From Chitinophagaceae bacterium (GTDB lineage: Bacteria; Bacteroidota; Bacteroidia; Cytophagales; Cytophagaceae), in contig JAQBNU010000004.1 in assembly GCA_028288365.1 (NCBI GenBank), forward strand, positions 37,793 to 101,792: 64,000 nt of DNA. The letters run 5' to 3'. A program made the position numbers and the translations under genes. The first letter of the stretch is position 1. Each line of letters starts with the position of its first letter. Shown one piece after another: positions 52,636 through 61,726 of the stretch. The notes under the pieces are model-generated. The model did not search any database and was not told where the DNA came from. It worked only from the letters and a program-made list of their open reading frames with translations.

Positions 52636-54138
52636 CTATTGTGTTAAAGTAGTTTTTATCAATACATCAGAATTTCTTTTTTCAGAAAGCTCCACCACAA
52701 AACTTGCTGCATCAATAGGGATGATTTTGTTGGTAGCAAAGTCATACACTTCGATTTTATTGGCGTCCTTCGTATTCAACAGATTGATGCGCTGTACAGA
52801 TCCTTTTTCTTTATTCACTTCATAAGCCGTAAGCGATCCAGCTTCTCCATTGACGTAATTAACCGGTGCATCATCTAGAGACAAATGGGTATTGTTGGCA
52901 TTGTCTAAGAAAATCAGGTAATAATTTTTATCATTGGACATGTAGCGGTAAGACATTTGTCCTTGCCCTTGTTCAGATTTTCCAACCTGGTGTTTAGGTA
53001 ATTTTTTCATCCATGACAAATTTCCTGCACCATCTATTTTGGTGATCAGGATGTCATCGTAATGAATAAAATAAGCGTTGCGGGCCAATCCTTTGGGGGT
53101 GTAGTATCGCTCTGTTTCAAGATGAGCACTTTCTCCGATCAATGTCAATCCTCCATCTTTTTCTACAAGAACTTCTTTTAGTGTTAAATAATTTTCTTTG
53201 TGTGGTGTTACAGAGTTGGTGTACTGATTGATGATGGCTTGTGAAATATCTAAAGTCACAGCATCATAAAGTTCGGCGGTAGCATTGGCCTTTAACACAA
53301 ACAATCCTCCTGCAGAACTGGTGTTGATGTTCTTCGTGTAAAATCCTGCACAGAGAATATAGTTCTCAGGTGTTTCGTATAATCCAATCTTGTGAATGGA
53401 TTGCTTATCAAGAGTGACGGGTGCAACGGTTACTTCAGTTGCGCCAGCTTTTATAGTAGTCAACTCTATTAGGGAATTTGTTTTGTCTTTTTTGTTGTCC
53501 CATAATTCTATCAACTGGTAAACAGTTCCTTGATGGTCTATCGCATAATCTAAAACCTTGGAAAAATTTGCAGTAGAAGAGTTGAATTGATTTTTCCAGG
53601 AAAGGGCTAAGGCGTCAGTGAAAACATAAATTTCAGTTTGCGTTTCATTTTTTTCGACTGATGATAAGTTGTAATGAACAAGTAACTTAGATTGATCATA
53701 GGAAACACGAAATCCAAAAGAAGAGGCAGGGTGAGGTTTTCCTGAAGTGCTAATAATTTGTTTCCCCTCACCGATGAAGCTTCCTTCTTCAAAATTAATT
53801 TCACGAGTGAACAGTTGTATCCTTTTATTTTTTTTATCTGTCACAGAATAAAAAAGATAAAATGAACCATTGAAAGCAGTAGCATATTCTATCTTAGATC
53901 CTTTAGGGAAATCTTCAAAGACTTTACTGGAAGTGAGACTTAGGTTGGTACCGTTTAACTTTTGCAAGATAACTTGTTTGCCTTCTGCTTTTAAAGCAAG
54001 AATATCTGTTCCTTTTTGAAAATAGGTTTTAAAAGGAGCACGAACGCTGGTGTAGGGAGTTCCAACAGAAACATTGGATTGGGCGAAGCTTGCATAAGAT
54101 ATGCTAAGAACCGTCCATAGGAGAAGAAATTTTTTCAT
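52636..54138 (-). CDS. Secreted protein of unknown function
   Basis: 500 aa. Signal peptide (1-19, ending SYASFAQ). Beta-rich throughout with repeated short hydrophobic strands (AYFIHYDDILITKIDGAGNLSWMKKLP; KNYYLIFLDNANNTHLSL), possibly a propeller-like secreted protein. It has no T9SS tail and no metal or catalytic motif that I recognise. The 135-bp gap to the heme operon holds an inverted repeat GGTTAA / TTAACC (about 54167-54184) but no gene. Confidence 0.75.
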   Translation of the reverse strand: MKKFLLLWTVLSISYASFAQSNVSVGTPYTSVRAPFKTYFQKGTDILALKAEGKQVILQKLNGTNLSLTSSKVFEDFPKGSKIEYATAFNGSFYLFYSVTDKKNKRIQLFTREINFEEGSFIGEGKQIISTSGKPHPASSFGFRVSYDQSKLLVHYNLSSVEKNETQTEIYVFTDALALSWKNQFNSSTANFSKVLDYAIDHQGTVYQLIELWDNKKDKTNSLIELTTIKAGATEVTVAPVTLDKQSIHKIGLYETPENYILCAGFYTKNINTSSAGGLFVLKANATAELYDAVTLDISQAIINQYTNSVTPHKENYLTLKEVLVEKDGGLTLIGESAHLETERYYTPKGLARNAYFIHYDDILITKIDGAGNLSWMKKLPKHQVGKSEQGQGQMSYRYMSNDKNYYLIFLDNANNTHLSLDDAPVNYVNGEAGSLTAYEVNKEKGSVQRINLLNTKDANKIEVYDFATNKIIPIDAASFVVELSEKRNSDVLIKTTLTQ

Positions 54139-54273
54139 TAGCGGATGAATAAGTTAGCGAATAAATAATGGTTAATTTATTTAACCATCCGTTAATTAAC
54201 AAGCCTTAGTCTGCTTTAAACCTTACACGAATATTAAAAAGGGATTAAAATTAACAGCAATCGCCTGAATAAA

Positions 54274-55248
54274 TCACAGTGCCTGGTATTCCCACTTCGG
54301 ATTTCCTTTGTCTCCACTGCTGTTGTAGAAATCAATGAAATGTAGTTTGAAAAAGTGACCTAGACTATTTTTTATCAAGTAGCACTTGGTGGGATCGGTG
54401 CTATAGGTGGTTCCTGAAAATGTTTTCCAATCGTAACCTATGGTATTGATGGCAGGTACAAAGGCATAGTGATAGGTATCGCTGTAGACAAGTGTCGAAA
54501 AAGATTGATCGGTTTCTTTTACGGCTGTTGTGTTGTATCGATTCTGCAGACAACCGGTCACCAAATAAGGCATGGTAGGATTATAAAAGATATGCATGTA
54601 CTGGCTAAAGCAAAGATCCCATTGATCCTTCGGCGGCTCTACTGTTACTTGTGATCCGCTGCCGGTAAGAGAAAGAAAGCTAAAATTACAATTGTTATCT
54701 TTTGTCACATGAAAGGTAATTTCTCCGGTTCCATTGAGTTTGGCATATCGTACAACGTATTCGGTAGAACTGACAGATTGAAAAATAATTTTTCTGTAAC
54801 CAAGAGCTGCTGCATTTTCATCGTAACCCCTGTCGATGATATATACATTTCCTGTACTCTGCCAATTGCCAACTGCTGTCGAATCCAGGTTGCCGGAAGG
54901 TTGATCCCATGTTTTGCCGTTTGCAAAACCGGCAGTATCCGTAACGGCTGTGAAGTCCGTATGGTGTGTGTTGTAAGCGTACATAAATTTTGAAGTATTC
55001 AAAATGATTCGATAGCCATCGTCTCCACTTTCAAATCCCAGATCCCACGTGCTCTTTAGTACCGTATTGACCACCGCATTGTTTTGCAGGCTATAATAAA
55101 TTTGCCATTTATAGGTCGTGCTCATATCGACTGAAGTTGTGATCACTGCACCTGCGTCATGTGCGGGCACCGGAATTTCTTTGACCGCACAGGCGTTAAG
55201 TAGGATGGCACTGTAGAGGCAGTAAAGTAGCAGACGGGTCGGGTTCAT
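54274..55248 (-). CDS. hmuY: HmuY-family heme-binding lipoprotein
   Basis: 324 aa from the ATG at 55248, one base after the receptor's stop codon; an upstream ATG at 55266 lies inside the receptor gene. Lipobox Cys20 (AILLNAC). The HmuY fold is marked by STWDLGFESGDDGYRIILNTSK, the QWDLCFSQYMHIF segment and NTIGYDWKTFSG. In Porphyromonas HmuY takes heme from host proteins and passes it to its TonB receptor HmuR. Last gene of the operon. A second HmuY-like protein in the same operon has a different anchor. Confidence 0.88.
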   Translation of the reverse strand: MNPTRLLLYCLYSAILLNACAVKEIPVPAHDAGAVITTSVDMSTTYKWQIYYSLQNNAVVNTVLKSTWDLGFESGDDGYRIILNTSKFMYAYNTHHTDFTAVTDTAGFANGKTWDQPSGNLDSTAVGNWQSTGNVYIIDRGYDENAAALGYRKIIFQSVSSTEYVVRYAKLNGTGEITFHVTKDNNCNFSFLSLTGSGSQVTVEPPKDQWDLCFSQYMHIFYNPTMPYLVTGCLQNRYNTTAVKETDQSFSTLVYSDTYHYAFVPAINTIGYDWKTFSGTTYSTDPTKCYLIKNSLGHFFKLHFIDFYNSSGDKGNPKWEYQAL

Positions 55249-55249
55249 T

Positions 55250-57508
55250 TTATTTGTTAAATACAATGTCCAGTTTTATAAAATAAGTTCTTCCCATGGC
55301 GACAGGCAAACTATTCGTGCCGGCAGAATGAACGTCACCTGTGGAAGAACCATTGATGTTTTTTACATTGAATAAATTTTTACTTCCCAATGACACGCTG
55401 ATCCGTTTGTTTAGAAAATATTTGGTGACTGAAGCGTCAGCCATATGATAAGCTTGTATAGTATTTTGATACACCTGATTATTATCGTCTATAGCGAAGG
55501 CGGGCAGTGATCCGTTGTACTTATAAAATAGAGCGATGGTGAGCCTTGCTTTCTTCCATTCGTAAAAGAGATTGCTTCGTAACTCTGGTGAATAGCTAAA
55601 GGCAGGCACATCCGAAGTTTGCGACAAGATATTGTAGCGACCGGTATACGAACCGCCAACCGACAGTTTGACATGCTGAGTGGCTAATTCAGTATTGAGA
55701 CTGATGCCTTTAGTTTGATAGTTGCCTACATTGATGTATGAATATTCTGTATTTGCCGCAGATATTAGTGCAAGTGTAATGAGGTTGTTGATCTGGTTGT
55801 AGAATGCGGAGAACTCTGCTTTGTAAGCTTTTTGATCGAATGTTTTTTGCCATACCAAAGAGCCGCTATAATTGTTGGAATGCTCTGCCTGCAAACTAGG
55901 ATTTCCTTTGATGTTATGATTGATATCTACAAAATAGAAATACAATTCCTTAATGGCTGGTGCCCGGAATCCTTTGGCATAAGCAAGTCTGAAAGTAAAT
56001 GACTTATGCATCCACTTTATGTTTAGGGACGGAACCACTGGTGCGGTGTAAGCGGTATTATAAGAATAGCGCAATCCCGGTCGGATGACAAGAGAACGAA
56101 TAGGATGATATTCCAAACTTCCGAATGAGGCGTAATCGCCTATGGATTGATGAGAAGAAGCGATTTGAATACCGTATCCGCTGTCGTGGTTAAGATCGTA
56201 ACCAATCTCATAATTTACAGCAGAAGAATCGTTAGTGTTTGATATACTTGCCCTGCTCATCATTGTTTTAAATACAGAGGTGTCTTGGTCTCCCTCATTT
56301 GTAGTAAGCGTTTGGTTGAGTGTTGTGAGATCAATGTAATAGGTATTTTTTATCCTCTTGTAGTAATTGTAAGCAGCGACGAAATTGATGTTATAGTTTT
56401 TGCTTAGTTTCCCGTTTAGGCTGATGCTATTGTTATACCGATACGTTGTGTAATAATCATCAAAGCCGGATTCATTATAAGGCGTACGTGGAACGCCTTT
56501 ATTGGTGATTTTCTCATAAAAAAGATCTGTTGTATAACCAGCTTGCACACCCTTGATTTGTCTTCCGATGTTTAAGGTAGTAAAGTATTGCTCCTTTGGT
56601 TTCCAACTTTTGGAACGAGTGCTGTCTGCCAGTGCTGTTCTTTCTACATGAAAGGCTGGTTCTCCATTCTGCCAACCGTCGAAATAATTTCTTCCTCCGG
56701 AAAGTGAAACCCTGTTTTTATTTTTTTGATAACCGATTCGCCCTGAAGCATTGTACTGACCGATGCTTTCGTAATAGGTATTGACAGAAGAAGAAAAGAT
56801 TTGGCGTTGATTTTTACGGGTGATGATGTTGATGGTGCCCGCCAACGCATCGCTGCCGTAATTTACCGATAAAGGTCCTTCGACGATTTCAATGCGTTCT
56901 GTATTGTTTAGATTGATTTGTGACAGATCCAGGTTGCCGTTCTGACGTCCGATCATCGGAACACCATCTATCATGATCTTTACGTTTTGTCCCGAAACAC
57001 CCTGTAAGCTCATGCTGCTGCCCAGTATATTATCCTGTGAGATACGCACATTCATTTCGTTGCTCAAAATATCACGCAGATTTTGTGCTCCCTGTAAGTC
57101 GATCTTTTTGCGGTCAATAATCTTTACTTTATAAACAGATTTTTCAACGCTGTTCGCTGCATACTGTGCGGTAACCACGACTTCGTTAGGTACCGTTGTT
57201 TCAGCTGTCGTGTAATATGTTTTATTTGAAGAGCTGTAGAGTGTGTCGCGATACTTTTTATAACCAACGGAAGAAATTTCAATGGCCAGCGGAAAGAAAA
57301 TGGGAAGAGAGTCCAACGAGGCTTTGCCATGAACGGTGCAGAGAACAGTTCCTCTTTGTTGTGTAGAGAGAACAGTATATATAATATGAGCGTGCGGGAT
57401 GGCTTCTTTTTCTTCGGCAGAAAGAATGGTAATCGTCTGCGAAAAAACGGAAGAGCAACCACACCACAGGAACACCATTCCTGCACCGCATAATTTAAAA
57501 TTGATCAT
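55250..57508 (-). CDS. TonB-dependent receptor, probable heme/hemophore receptor (HmuR-like)
   Basis: 752 aa. Signal peptide (1-23), carboxypeptidase-regulatory-like N-terminal domain (about 25-100), plug (about 118-230: NLRDILSNEMNVRISQDNILG; EGPLSVNYGSDALAGTINII) and a barrel ending YFIKLDIVFNK. Sits between a HmuY lipoprotein gene (1-base gap) and a four-helix membrane protein whose end overlaps it by 14 bp. Heme as substrate is inferred from the HmuY neighbours. Confidence 0.9.
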   Translation of the reverse strand: MINFKLCGAGMVFLWCGCSSVFSQTITILSAEEKEAIPHAHIIYTVLSTQQRGTVLCTVHGKASLDSLPIFFPLAIEISSVGYKKYRDTLYSSSNKTYYTTAETTVPNEVVVTAQYAANSVEKSVYKVKIIDRKKIDLQGAQNLRDILSNEMNVRISQDNILGSSMSLQGVSGQNVKIMIDGVPMIGRQNGNLDLSQINLNNTERIEIVEGPLSVNYGSDALAGTINIITRKNQRQIFSSSVNTYYESIGQYNASGRIGYQKNKNRVSLSGGRNYFDGWQNGEPAFHVERTALADSTRSKSWKPKEQYFTTLNIGRQIKGVQAGYTTDLFYEKITNKGVPRTPYNESGFDDYYTTYRYNNSISLNGKLSKNYNINFVAAYNYYKRIKNTYYIDLTTLNQTLTTNEGDQDTSVFKTMMSRASISNTNDSSAVNYEIGYDLNHDSGYGIQIASSHQSIGDYASFGSLEYHPIRSLVIRPGLRYSYNTAYTAPVVPSLNIKWMHKSFTFRLAYAKGFRAPAIKELYFYFVDINHNIKGNPSLQAEHSNNYSGSLVWQKTFDQKAYKAEFSAFYNQINNLITLALISAANTEYSYINVGNYQTKGISLNTELATQHVKLSVGGSYTGRYNILSQTSDVPAFSYSPELRSNLFYEWKKARLTIALFYKYNGSLPAFAIDDNNQVYQNTIQAYHMADASVTKYFLNKRISVSLGSKNLFNVKNINGSSTGDVHSAGTNSLPVAMGRTYFIKLDIVFNK

Positions 57509-57962
57509 GAGCTATTCTGCTGTAGAGACTCTTTGAATAGGAGTCTTTGACCCTTATTGGTTTGGAGTAGAAAATTTTGTAATAGTCCCAGGAGGTTTTA
57601 TTGATGAGCAGACTGATGACTAAGACAATCGAAAGCAAAGGAATCTGTGAAAGGTCTAAGCTGTCTTGTTTAAATTCACCCAACAGGTGTTCGGCATTTG
57701 CCAGAGTAAAAGCAAGACTCAATATGAAATGCGCCATTTTATACCAGCGACTGTTGATGTAAAGCAGGGACAGAATAATAAGCAAAGGCACGTGATAGAA
57801 AATATTTTTAATCACATGTGCCATTATCGGTACTTTGCCAATAGCACCAGGCCTTGTCACATCGATGCCATAGAAAATTTCGCTGACATGGTAATTGAAG
57901 TGTAGGATCATACCGATCAATATCAGTGTCCACAACACGATCAATTTAACTTGTATAGTCAT
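57495..57962 (-). CDS. Four-helix membrane protein in heme operon
   Basis: 155 aa with four or five predicted transmembrane segments (KLIVLWTLILIGMILHFNYHV; HVPLLIILSLLYIN; MAHFILSLAFTLANAEHLL; IPLLSIVLVISLLI). Several His residues near the membrane faces (HFNYH, HVIK, HVPL, HLLG) might bind heme. It overlaps the receptor gene by 14 bp and follows DUF6607 by 45 bp, so it belongs to the operon. No family recognised. Confidence 0.75.
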   Translation of the reverse strand: MTIQVKLIVLWTLILIGMILHFNYHVSEIFYGIDVTRPGAIGKVPIMAHVIKNIFYHVPLLIILSLLYINSRWYKMAHFILSLAFTLANAEHLLGEFKQDSLDLSQIPLLSIVLVISLLINKTSWDYYKIFYSKPIRVKDSYSKSLYSRIAHDQF

Positions 57963-58007
57963 TGTTTGATTAGTTTAAAATAAAAGAGAGAGTTCCCCCT
58001 CTCTTAT

Positions 58008-58928
58008 TTATTTTTTAAGGTAAAGAGCAATTGTTTTTTTAATGTTGGCCTTGGCTTCATTGCTGTTGTATGTTTCTTTTTTAGCATACTCATCACCTAA
58101 AGCAAATAGTTTTTCAAACAGAAATTTGTCTTCGATTCTTTTTTCCAATTTTAATACAGTCTGTTGTGAAAATACTTCATCCCATACTGTGCGCACATCG
58201 TTCCAATACCTAGAGTTTCTCGTCCACCAATCCAGACCAGGTTTGCAATTGTAATTGCCTTTGAGAAATTTCTCCATTCCTTTTTCCCAGCACAATAATT
58301 TGTCACCGTTTTCGGAACGAATTATTTTTTCATTGTCTTGTTCCAATACCCAACCGTAGTCCATGGTTTCTACATGGCTATGTCTTTTCACTACATTGTA
58401 ATCCTGTCTTTTTGTGATCTCACGACGCGGCAAAGGTGCATCAGTCGTACTTTCCCAGAAGTGACGTCCGTCTACATGTATCCATGTGCCGTAACCTTCG
58501 TAACGCGGACTGTCGTCCACTTGAAATACTTTTTGTGTCCATGTTCCTTTTGCTTGAGTAGCGGTAAGTTTTACTTTTATCCATTCATTGTCTTTGTAGT
58601 AGCTCAGCAACTCAGTGTTCTCGTATACCCAATCCTGTCTCCAGTGTTTGATGATCATGGTATCGTTGACAATGAGCAAGTGCTGCAATACAATTTTTTT
58701 ATTGGTGTTTTCTAAAACAGATACCTGTTCTATACCCCAGTCAAATTTTCTATCGTGGTATTGGTAAGCGGTATCGGGTGCAAATGTTTCTGCAAATTCA
58801 AAGACAACCTTGTAACATCCTGCAAAGGAAAGAATTGCTTCGCGGTCTTGTTGTACGTTGTTTTTTTGTTGCGCGAATGCATTTGTTACAATCCTGCAGC
58901 ATAAGGTGAAAAGGAAAATCTTTTTCAT
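58008..58928 (-). CDS. DUF6607 family secreted protein
   Basis: 306 aa. Signal peptide (1-19, ending NAFAQ), then the family core: GCYKVVFEFAETFAPD, HDRKFDWGIEQVSVLE, HWRQDWVYEN, YEGYGTWIHVDGRHFWESTTDAPLPRREITKR, HVETMDYGWVLEQDNEKIIR. It is rich in Trp and Tyr. DUF6607 genes commonly sit with HmuY and TonB receptor genes in Bacteroidetes, but no activity is known. Lies between the HmuY-like T9SS gene and the membrane protein. Confidence 0.85.
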   Translation of the reverse strand: MKKIFLFTLCCRIVTNAFAQQKNNVQQDREAILSFAGCYKVVFEFAETFAPDTAYQYHDRKFDWGIEQVSVLENTNKKIVLQHLLIVNDTMIIKHWRQDWVYENTELLSYYKDNEWIKVKLTATQAKGTWTQKVFQVDDSPRYEGYGTWIHVDGRHFWESTTDAPLPRREITKRQDYNVVKRHSHVETMDYGWVLEQDNEKIIRSENGDKLLCWEKGMEKFLKGNYNCKPGLDWWTRNSRYWNDVRTVWDEVFSQQTVLKLEKRIEDKFLFEKLFALGDEYAKKETYNSNEAKANIKKTIALYLKK

Positions 58929-58965
58929 TGTAATCGTAAACAGGTATAAGAGAAATTAGAATAAA

Positions 58966-60270
58966 TTAACGAACAACTAATTTTTGTTGAAGGACTGCTC
59001 CATCAGTATGCACGGATACCACATAAATACCAGGTTGTAAGGTAGCAGTAGAAAAACTATGGATATTTAAGCCGGTGGTGGAGCTTATGTTTTCTTTGTA
59101 CAATTCATTACCGGTTAAATCTTGTACCTCAAGCATTGTGTTGCTGTTCCCATTGAAATCATAAATCACAGTAGCATATCCTATAGACGTTGGATTAGGG
59201 TAGAGTGCAAGACTTGCAGGAGTGGAAGCATTGTTGAATAATCCAGTTGTCGTGCTGAGTTTTTCTTTCGTGAAGTTGAAATTGCCATTGCTGCTACCAC
59301 CAAAGCTGGTGAAGTATAGTTTCCAAATGTCGCCGTTGGCACGTTTGATAAAATATACCGTATCATTGACTACTTCCCATTGGAAAGAACCGTTTAGAAA
59401 TTTCCAATCCCAACCGATCGTGTTGATGTTAGAACTGAAGGTTTGTGAAGAATAATCATTGTAAGTCGTTCTACCGGATACATCGTTTGCCTGCGCAGCA
59501 GTTACCCCTTTATTTAAAAGTACTCCACCTACCAATTGGTTAGATGCACCTTGGTAGAGTTCGCTTGTGGTCACATATTGTGTAAATAGAATATCCCAGG
59601 CAGAAGATGCAGGCTCTCTGTCAACAATATTATTATTGCTAAGGGAGTAGTACACATAATTTTTAGTGCTGTAAGAAGTAATACCAACAGTAGCAGTATG
59701 CGGATCAGAATTATCTAGTTTGTCGTACGTGACCGTATACACACCATTGCTGGCAAATGACAAGGTGATGTATAGTTTTTTATAAGTATAAGTTGCAGGT
59801 GTGGAACCGTAACGAATCACAAAGATTCTATTGGCTACAATACCGGTGTGATTCACCGCATCGTATGCTCCCCATCCATAATCAGGAAAAGCACCGGCAG
59901 GTTGATTGAAGGCGCCTGTAAGCCAAGCCTGATCACTGTTGTAGAGTTTTGTCCAGCTTGCTGACAAACCTGTTGTGTCAAGAGCTGTAAAATCATCTGT
60001 TGGTGTGGCAGCAGGAGCAACAAATAAAGTTCCTGCTTTAGGATTGAAGATAACAGAAGAAGCCAATGAACCCGATGAAGGAGAAATAGTAGCGGCTAAG
60101 GCGATGTCCCAATTGCTTGCAGATTGAGAAGTGCCGGTTTCACCGTCTTCCATATTGTACCAAACGTTATTCGCATAACTTGTGCCCATGCTCACTGTAG
60201 TGGCTATCTGAGCATTTGCTGTTGAAAGGATTGCACCAAGAAGTGCGAAAGATGTAATTGTTTTTTTCAT
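58966..60270 (-). CDS. HmuY-like heme protein with T9SS sorting tail
   Basis: 434 aa. Signal peptide (1-20, ending STANAQ); HmuY-type body with SASNWDIALAATIS, SSAWDILFTQYVT, NTIGWDWKFLN and LYFTSFGG, the same signature pattern as the HmuY lipoprotein encoded at 54274-55248. Unlike that protein it has no lipobox but ends in a T9SS type A sorting domain (YPNPTSIGYATVIYDFNG...QQKLVVR). It would be exported through the outer membrane and perhaps released or surface-anchored as a hemophore-like scavenger. First gene of the operon. Confidence 0.88.
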   Translation of the reverse strand: MKKTITSFALLGAILSTANAQIATTVSMGTSYANNVWYNMEDGETGTSQSASNWDIALAATISPSSGSLASSVIFNPKAGTLFVAPAATPTDDFTALDTTGLSASWTKLYNSDQAWLTGAFNQPAGAFPDYGWGAYDAVNHTGIVANRIFVIRYGSTPATYTYKKLYITLSFASNGVYTVTYDKLDNSDPHTATVGITSYSTKNYVYYSLSNNNIVDREPASSAWDILFTQYVTTSELYQGASNQLVGGVLLNKGVTAAQANDVSGRTTYNDYSSQTFSSNINTIGWDWKFLNGSFQWEVVNDTVYFIKRANGDIWKLYFTSFGGSSNGNFNFTKEKLSTTTGLFNNASTPASLALYPNPTSIGYATVIYDFNGNSNTMLEVQDLTGNELYKENISSTTGLNIHSFSTATLQPGIYVVSVHTDGAVLQQKLVVR

Positions 60271-60299
60271 ATCGTATAAGGGTTTTGAAACAGTGATGA

Positions 60300-60316
60300 T
60301 TTAGAGAGGCTCTAAA
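60300..60316 (-). promoter_or_regulatory. Palindromic operator candidate before heme operon
   Basis: TTTAGAG-AGG-CTCTAAA, a 17-bp palindrome 30 bp before the first start codon of the heme operon. Its half-sites TTTAGA and TCTAAA (five bases apart) match those at 61084-61100 before the response regulator gene. Form and context suggest a Fur-superfamily or similar dimeric repressor site; this is inference. Confidence 0.5.
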
Positions 60317-60410
60317 TTGTTTGATTGATGTGCACAAAACTCCTGCTTATATGTTTAACTAGCAATACAGGTGAAAGGGTAAAAGAACTACCGTGAATAG
60401 GGTAGATGCA

Positions 60411-61067
60411 TCAGTTGGAGGGAGATTTGATGATGCCTGTTTTAATCGCATACATCACCAGTTCAGACGATTTTCTGACACCGATTTTTTTAAGAATGTT
60501 TTTGCGATGCGTGCTAATGGTATGAATGCTGAGAAAAAGTGATTCAGCAATCATGCTGTTGGTATATCCTTTAGAGATGAGTTCCACAATTTCAATCTCC
60601 CGCTGACTCAATGAAACTCCTCTGCAACTGTCTTCCGGAGGAAAGTGTTTGTTAAGAATAACATCGATGACTTTGCTGCACACAAATTTTTCTTTTTTGA
60701 TGGTGGCATAGATTGCGCCCATCAATTCTTCTTTGGCGCACAATTTTAAAATGTAATTACTCACACCGTATTCTAATACTTTTAAAATATCATTGTTGTT
60801 TTGATTCGTGGTGATCACTAAAATAGTGGTAGTCGCAGATAGACCATAAATTACTTTGATATCTTCTGCGCAGAAAAAACCAGGCAGGGAATAATCTATG
60901 ATCACAAGGTCTGGTTTCTTTTTTTGCACTTCATTGGCAAGCTCTTGGCTGTCCATTGCTTCTCCAACGATGTCAAAACTTCGGTCTGCAGCCAGCATAG
61001 ATTTCAGACCCTCCCTGATTAAGAGTTGGTTATCTGCTAGCAATACACTTGTGATGGGAGAAGACAC
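60411..61067 (-). CDS. NarL/LuxR-type response regulator
   Basis: 218 aa with a GTG start at 61067 (an in-frame stop codon lies three codons upstream, and no ATG fits). Receiver domain with Asp58 (LVIIDYSLPG), the conserved Thr in VITTNQ and Lys108 (YILKL); LuxR-type helix-turn-helix at about 155-205 (LSQREIEIVELISKGYTNSMIAESLFLSIHTISTHRKNIL). It has no partner kinase nearby. It stands upstream of the heme operon in the same direction and shares a matching 17-bp palindrome with it, so it may be co-regulated or may help control heme uptake. Confidence 0.9.
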   Translation of the reverse strand: MSSPITSVLLADNQLLIREGLKSMLAADRSFDIVGEAMDSQELANEVQKKKPDLVIIDYSLPGFFCAEDIKVIYGLSATTTILVITTNQNNNDILKVLEYGVSNYILKLCAKEELMGAIYATIKKEKFVCSKVIDVILNKHFPPEDSCRGVSLSQREIEIVELISKGYTNSMIAESLFLSIHTISTHRKNILKKIGVRKSSELVMYAIKTGIIKSPSN

Positions 61068-61080
61068 GTTGGTTATTTAG

Positions 61081-61131
61081 TTGTTTAGAATGATTCTAAA
61101 CAAAAGTATGGCTTTAAGAGGCGAGATCCAA
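61081..61131 (-). promoter_or_regulatory. Promoter and palindromic operator of the response regulator gene
   Basis: On the minus strand TTG (61129-61131), a 20-base spacer, and TACTTTTG (61101-61108). A perfect 23-bp palindrome (arms TTGTTTAGAAT and ATTCTAAACAA around G at 61092; 61081-61103) overlaps the -7 element and the expected transcription start. A bound dimer would block initiation. The inner 17 bp match the 60300 site in half-site and spacing. Confidence 0.6.
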
Positions 61132-61376
61132 TACCTTTTAAAGGGTATTTGAATAAATCTTATTTTAGTTAAGATTTTAACCTGAATATTTTGATTTTTT
61201 AGTTTATTTTCAATAAATGACATTAATTTTTAACCAGTATTATTTATAATGCATAATAATTGGTATAAATGACATTAAAAAATAGGTAGTAGTTGGAAAA
61301 ATAGAGAGTTTTTGTCTTTTAAACCTTGTTGTTTCGATGGTGTAGTCGAGACCTTTCACGTTAAACAGTCCTGCCC
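61132..61376. other. AT-rich gap without a gene
   Basis: About 245 bp rich in A and T between the response regulator promoter and the small lipoprotein gene. It contains a near-palindrome ATACC...GGTAT at 61131-61148, but no clear gene or promoter consensus. Confidence 0.4.
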
Positions 61377-61628
61377 ATGAAAAAGATTGCCATCACTACA
61401 TTATGCGCTGCTTTTATTGCTCTTATGATAAGCTGTTCTCAAAAGGAAGAAAATAGTTATGCGCACCACTCAGAAACAAATTATGTCGAGTTAGGCTATG
61501 AAAGTCCAACCAACTACAAAGAGTTAAGCTTTGATGAAGACGTAAGAGAGATCAAACACGAAATCAAGGAAGGATTCAGTTATGCAAAGGAAGAAACGAA
61601 AGACAATAAACACGAGGTAAAAAAATAG
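61377..61628 (+). CDS. Small charged lipoprotein
   Basis: 83 aa. Lipobox Cys20 (ALMISC), then a short charged, helix-forming tail: YGHH-like YAHHSETNYVELG, REIKHEIKEGFSYAKEETKDNKHEVKK. The mature part is only about 63 aa and very hydrophilic. No family recognised. A 22-bp perfect hairpin terminator follows at 61668. Confidence 0.7.
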   Translation: MKKIAITTLCAAFIALMISCSQKEENSYAHHSETNYVELGYESPTNYKELSFDEDVREIKHEIKEGFSYAKEETKDNKHEVKK

Positions 61629-61667
61629 TAAAAGAAAAACTGCAAAAGAAGAGTTGTACAATACCTG

Positions 61668-61714
61668 TTCAATAAAGAAACCTTTCTGTATCACAGAAAG
61701 GTTTCTTTATTGAA
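61668..61714. terminator. 22-bp perfect hairpin, bidirectional terminator
   Basis: Arms TTCAATAAAGAAACCTTTCT (first 20 of 22 bases, 61668-61689) and the exact reverse complement (61693-61714) with a 3-base loop. It serves the small lipoprotein gene and prfA, which converge on it. Confidence 0.92.
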
Positions 61715-61726
61715 TCTTATGTTTGC

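Noticed and set aside
60335..60365. Promoter for the heme operon (TTG-N20-GAGTTTTG)
   Set aside because: The -7 matches TAnnTTTG at only six of eight positions, so it was not listed as a feature.
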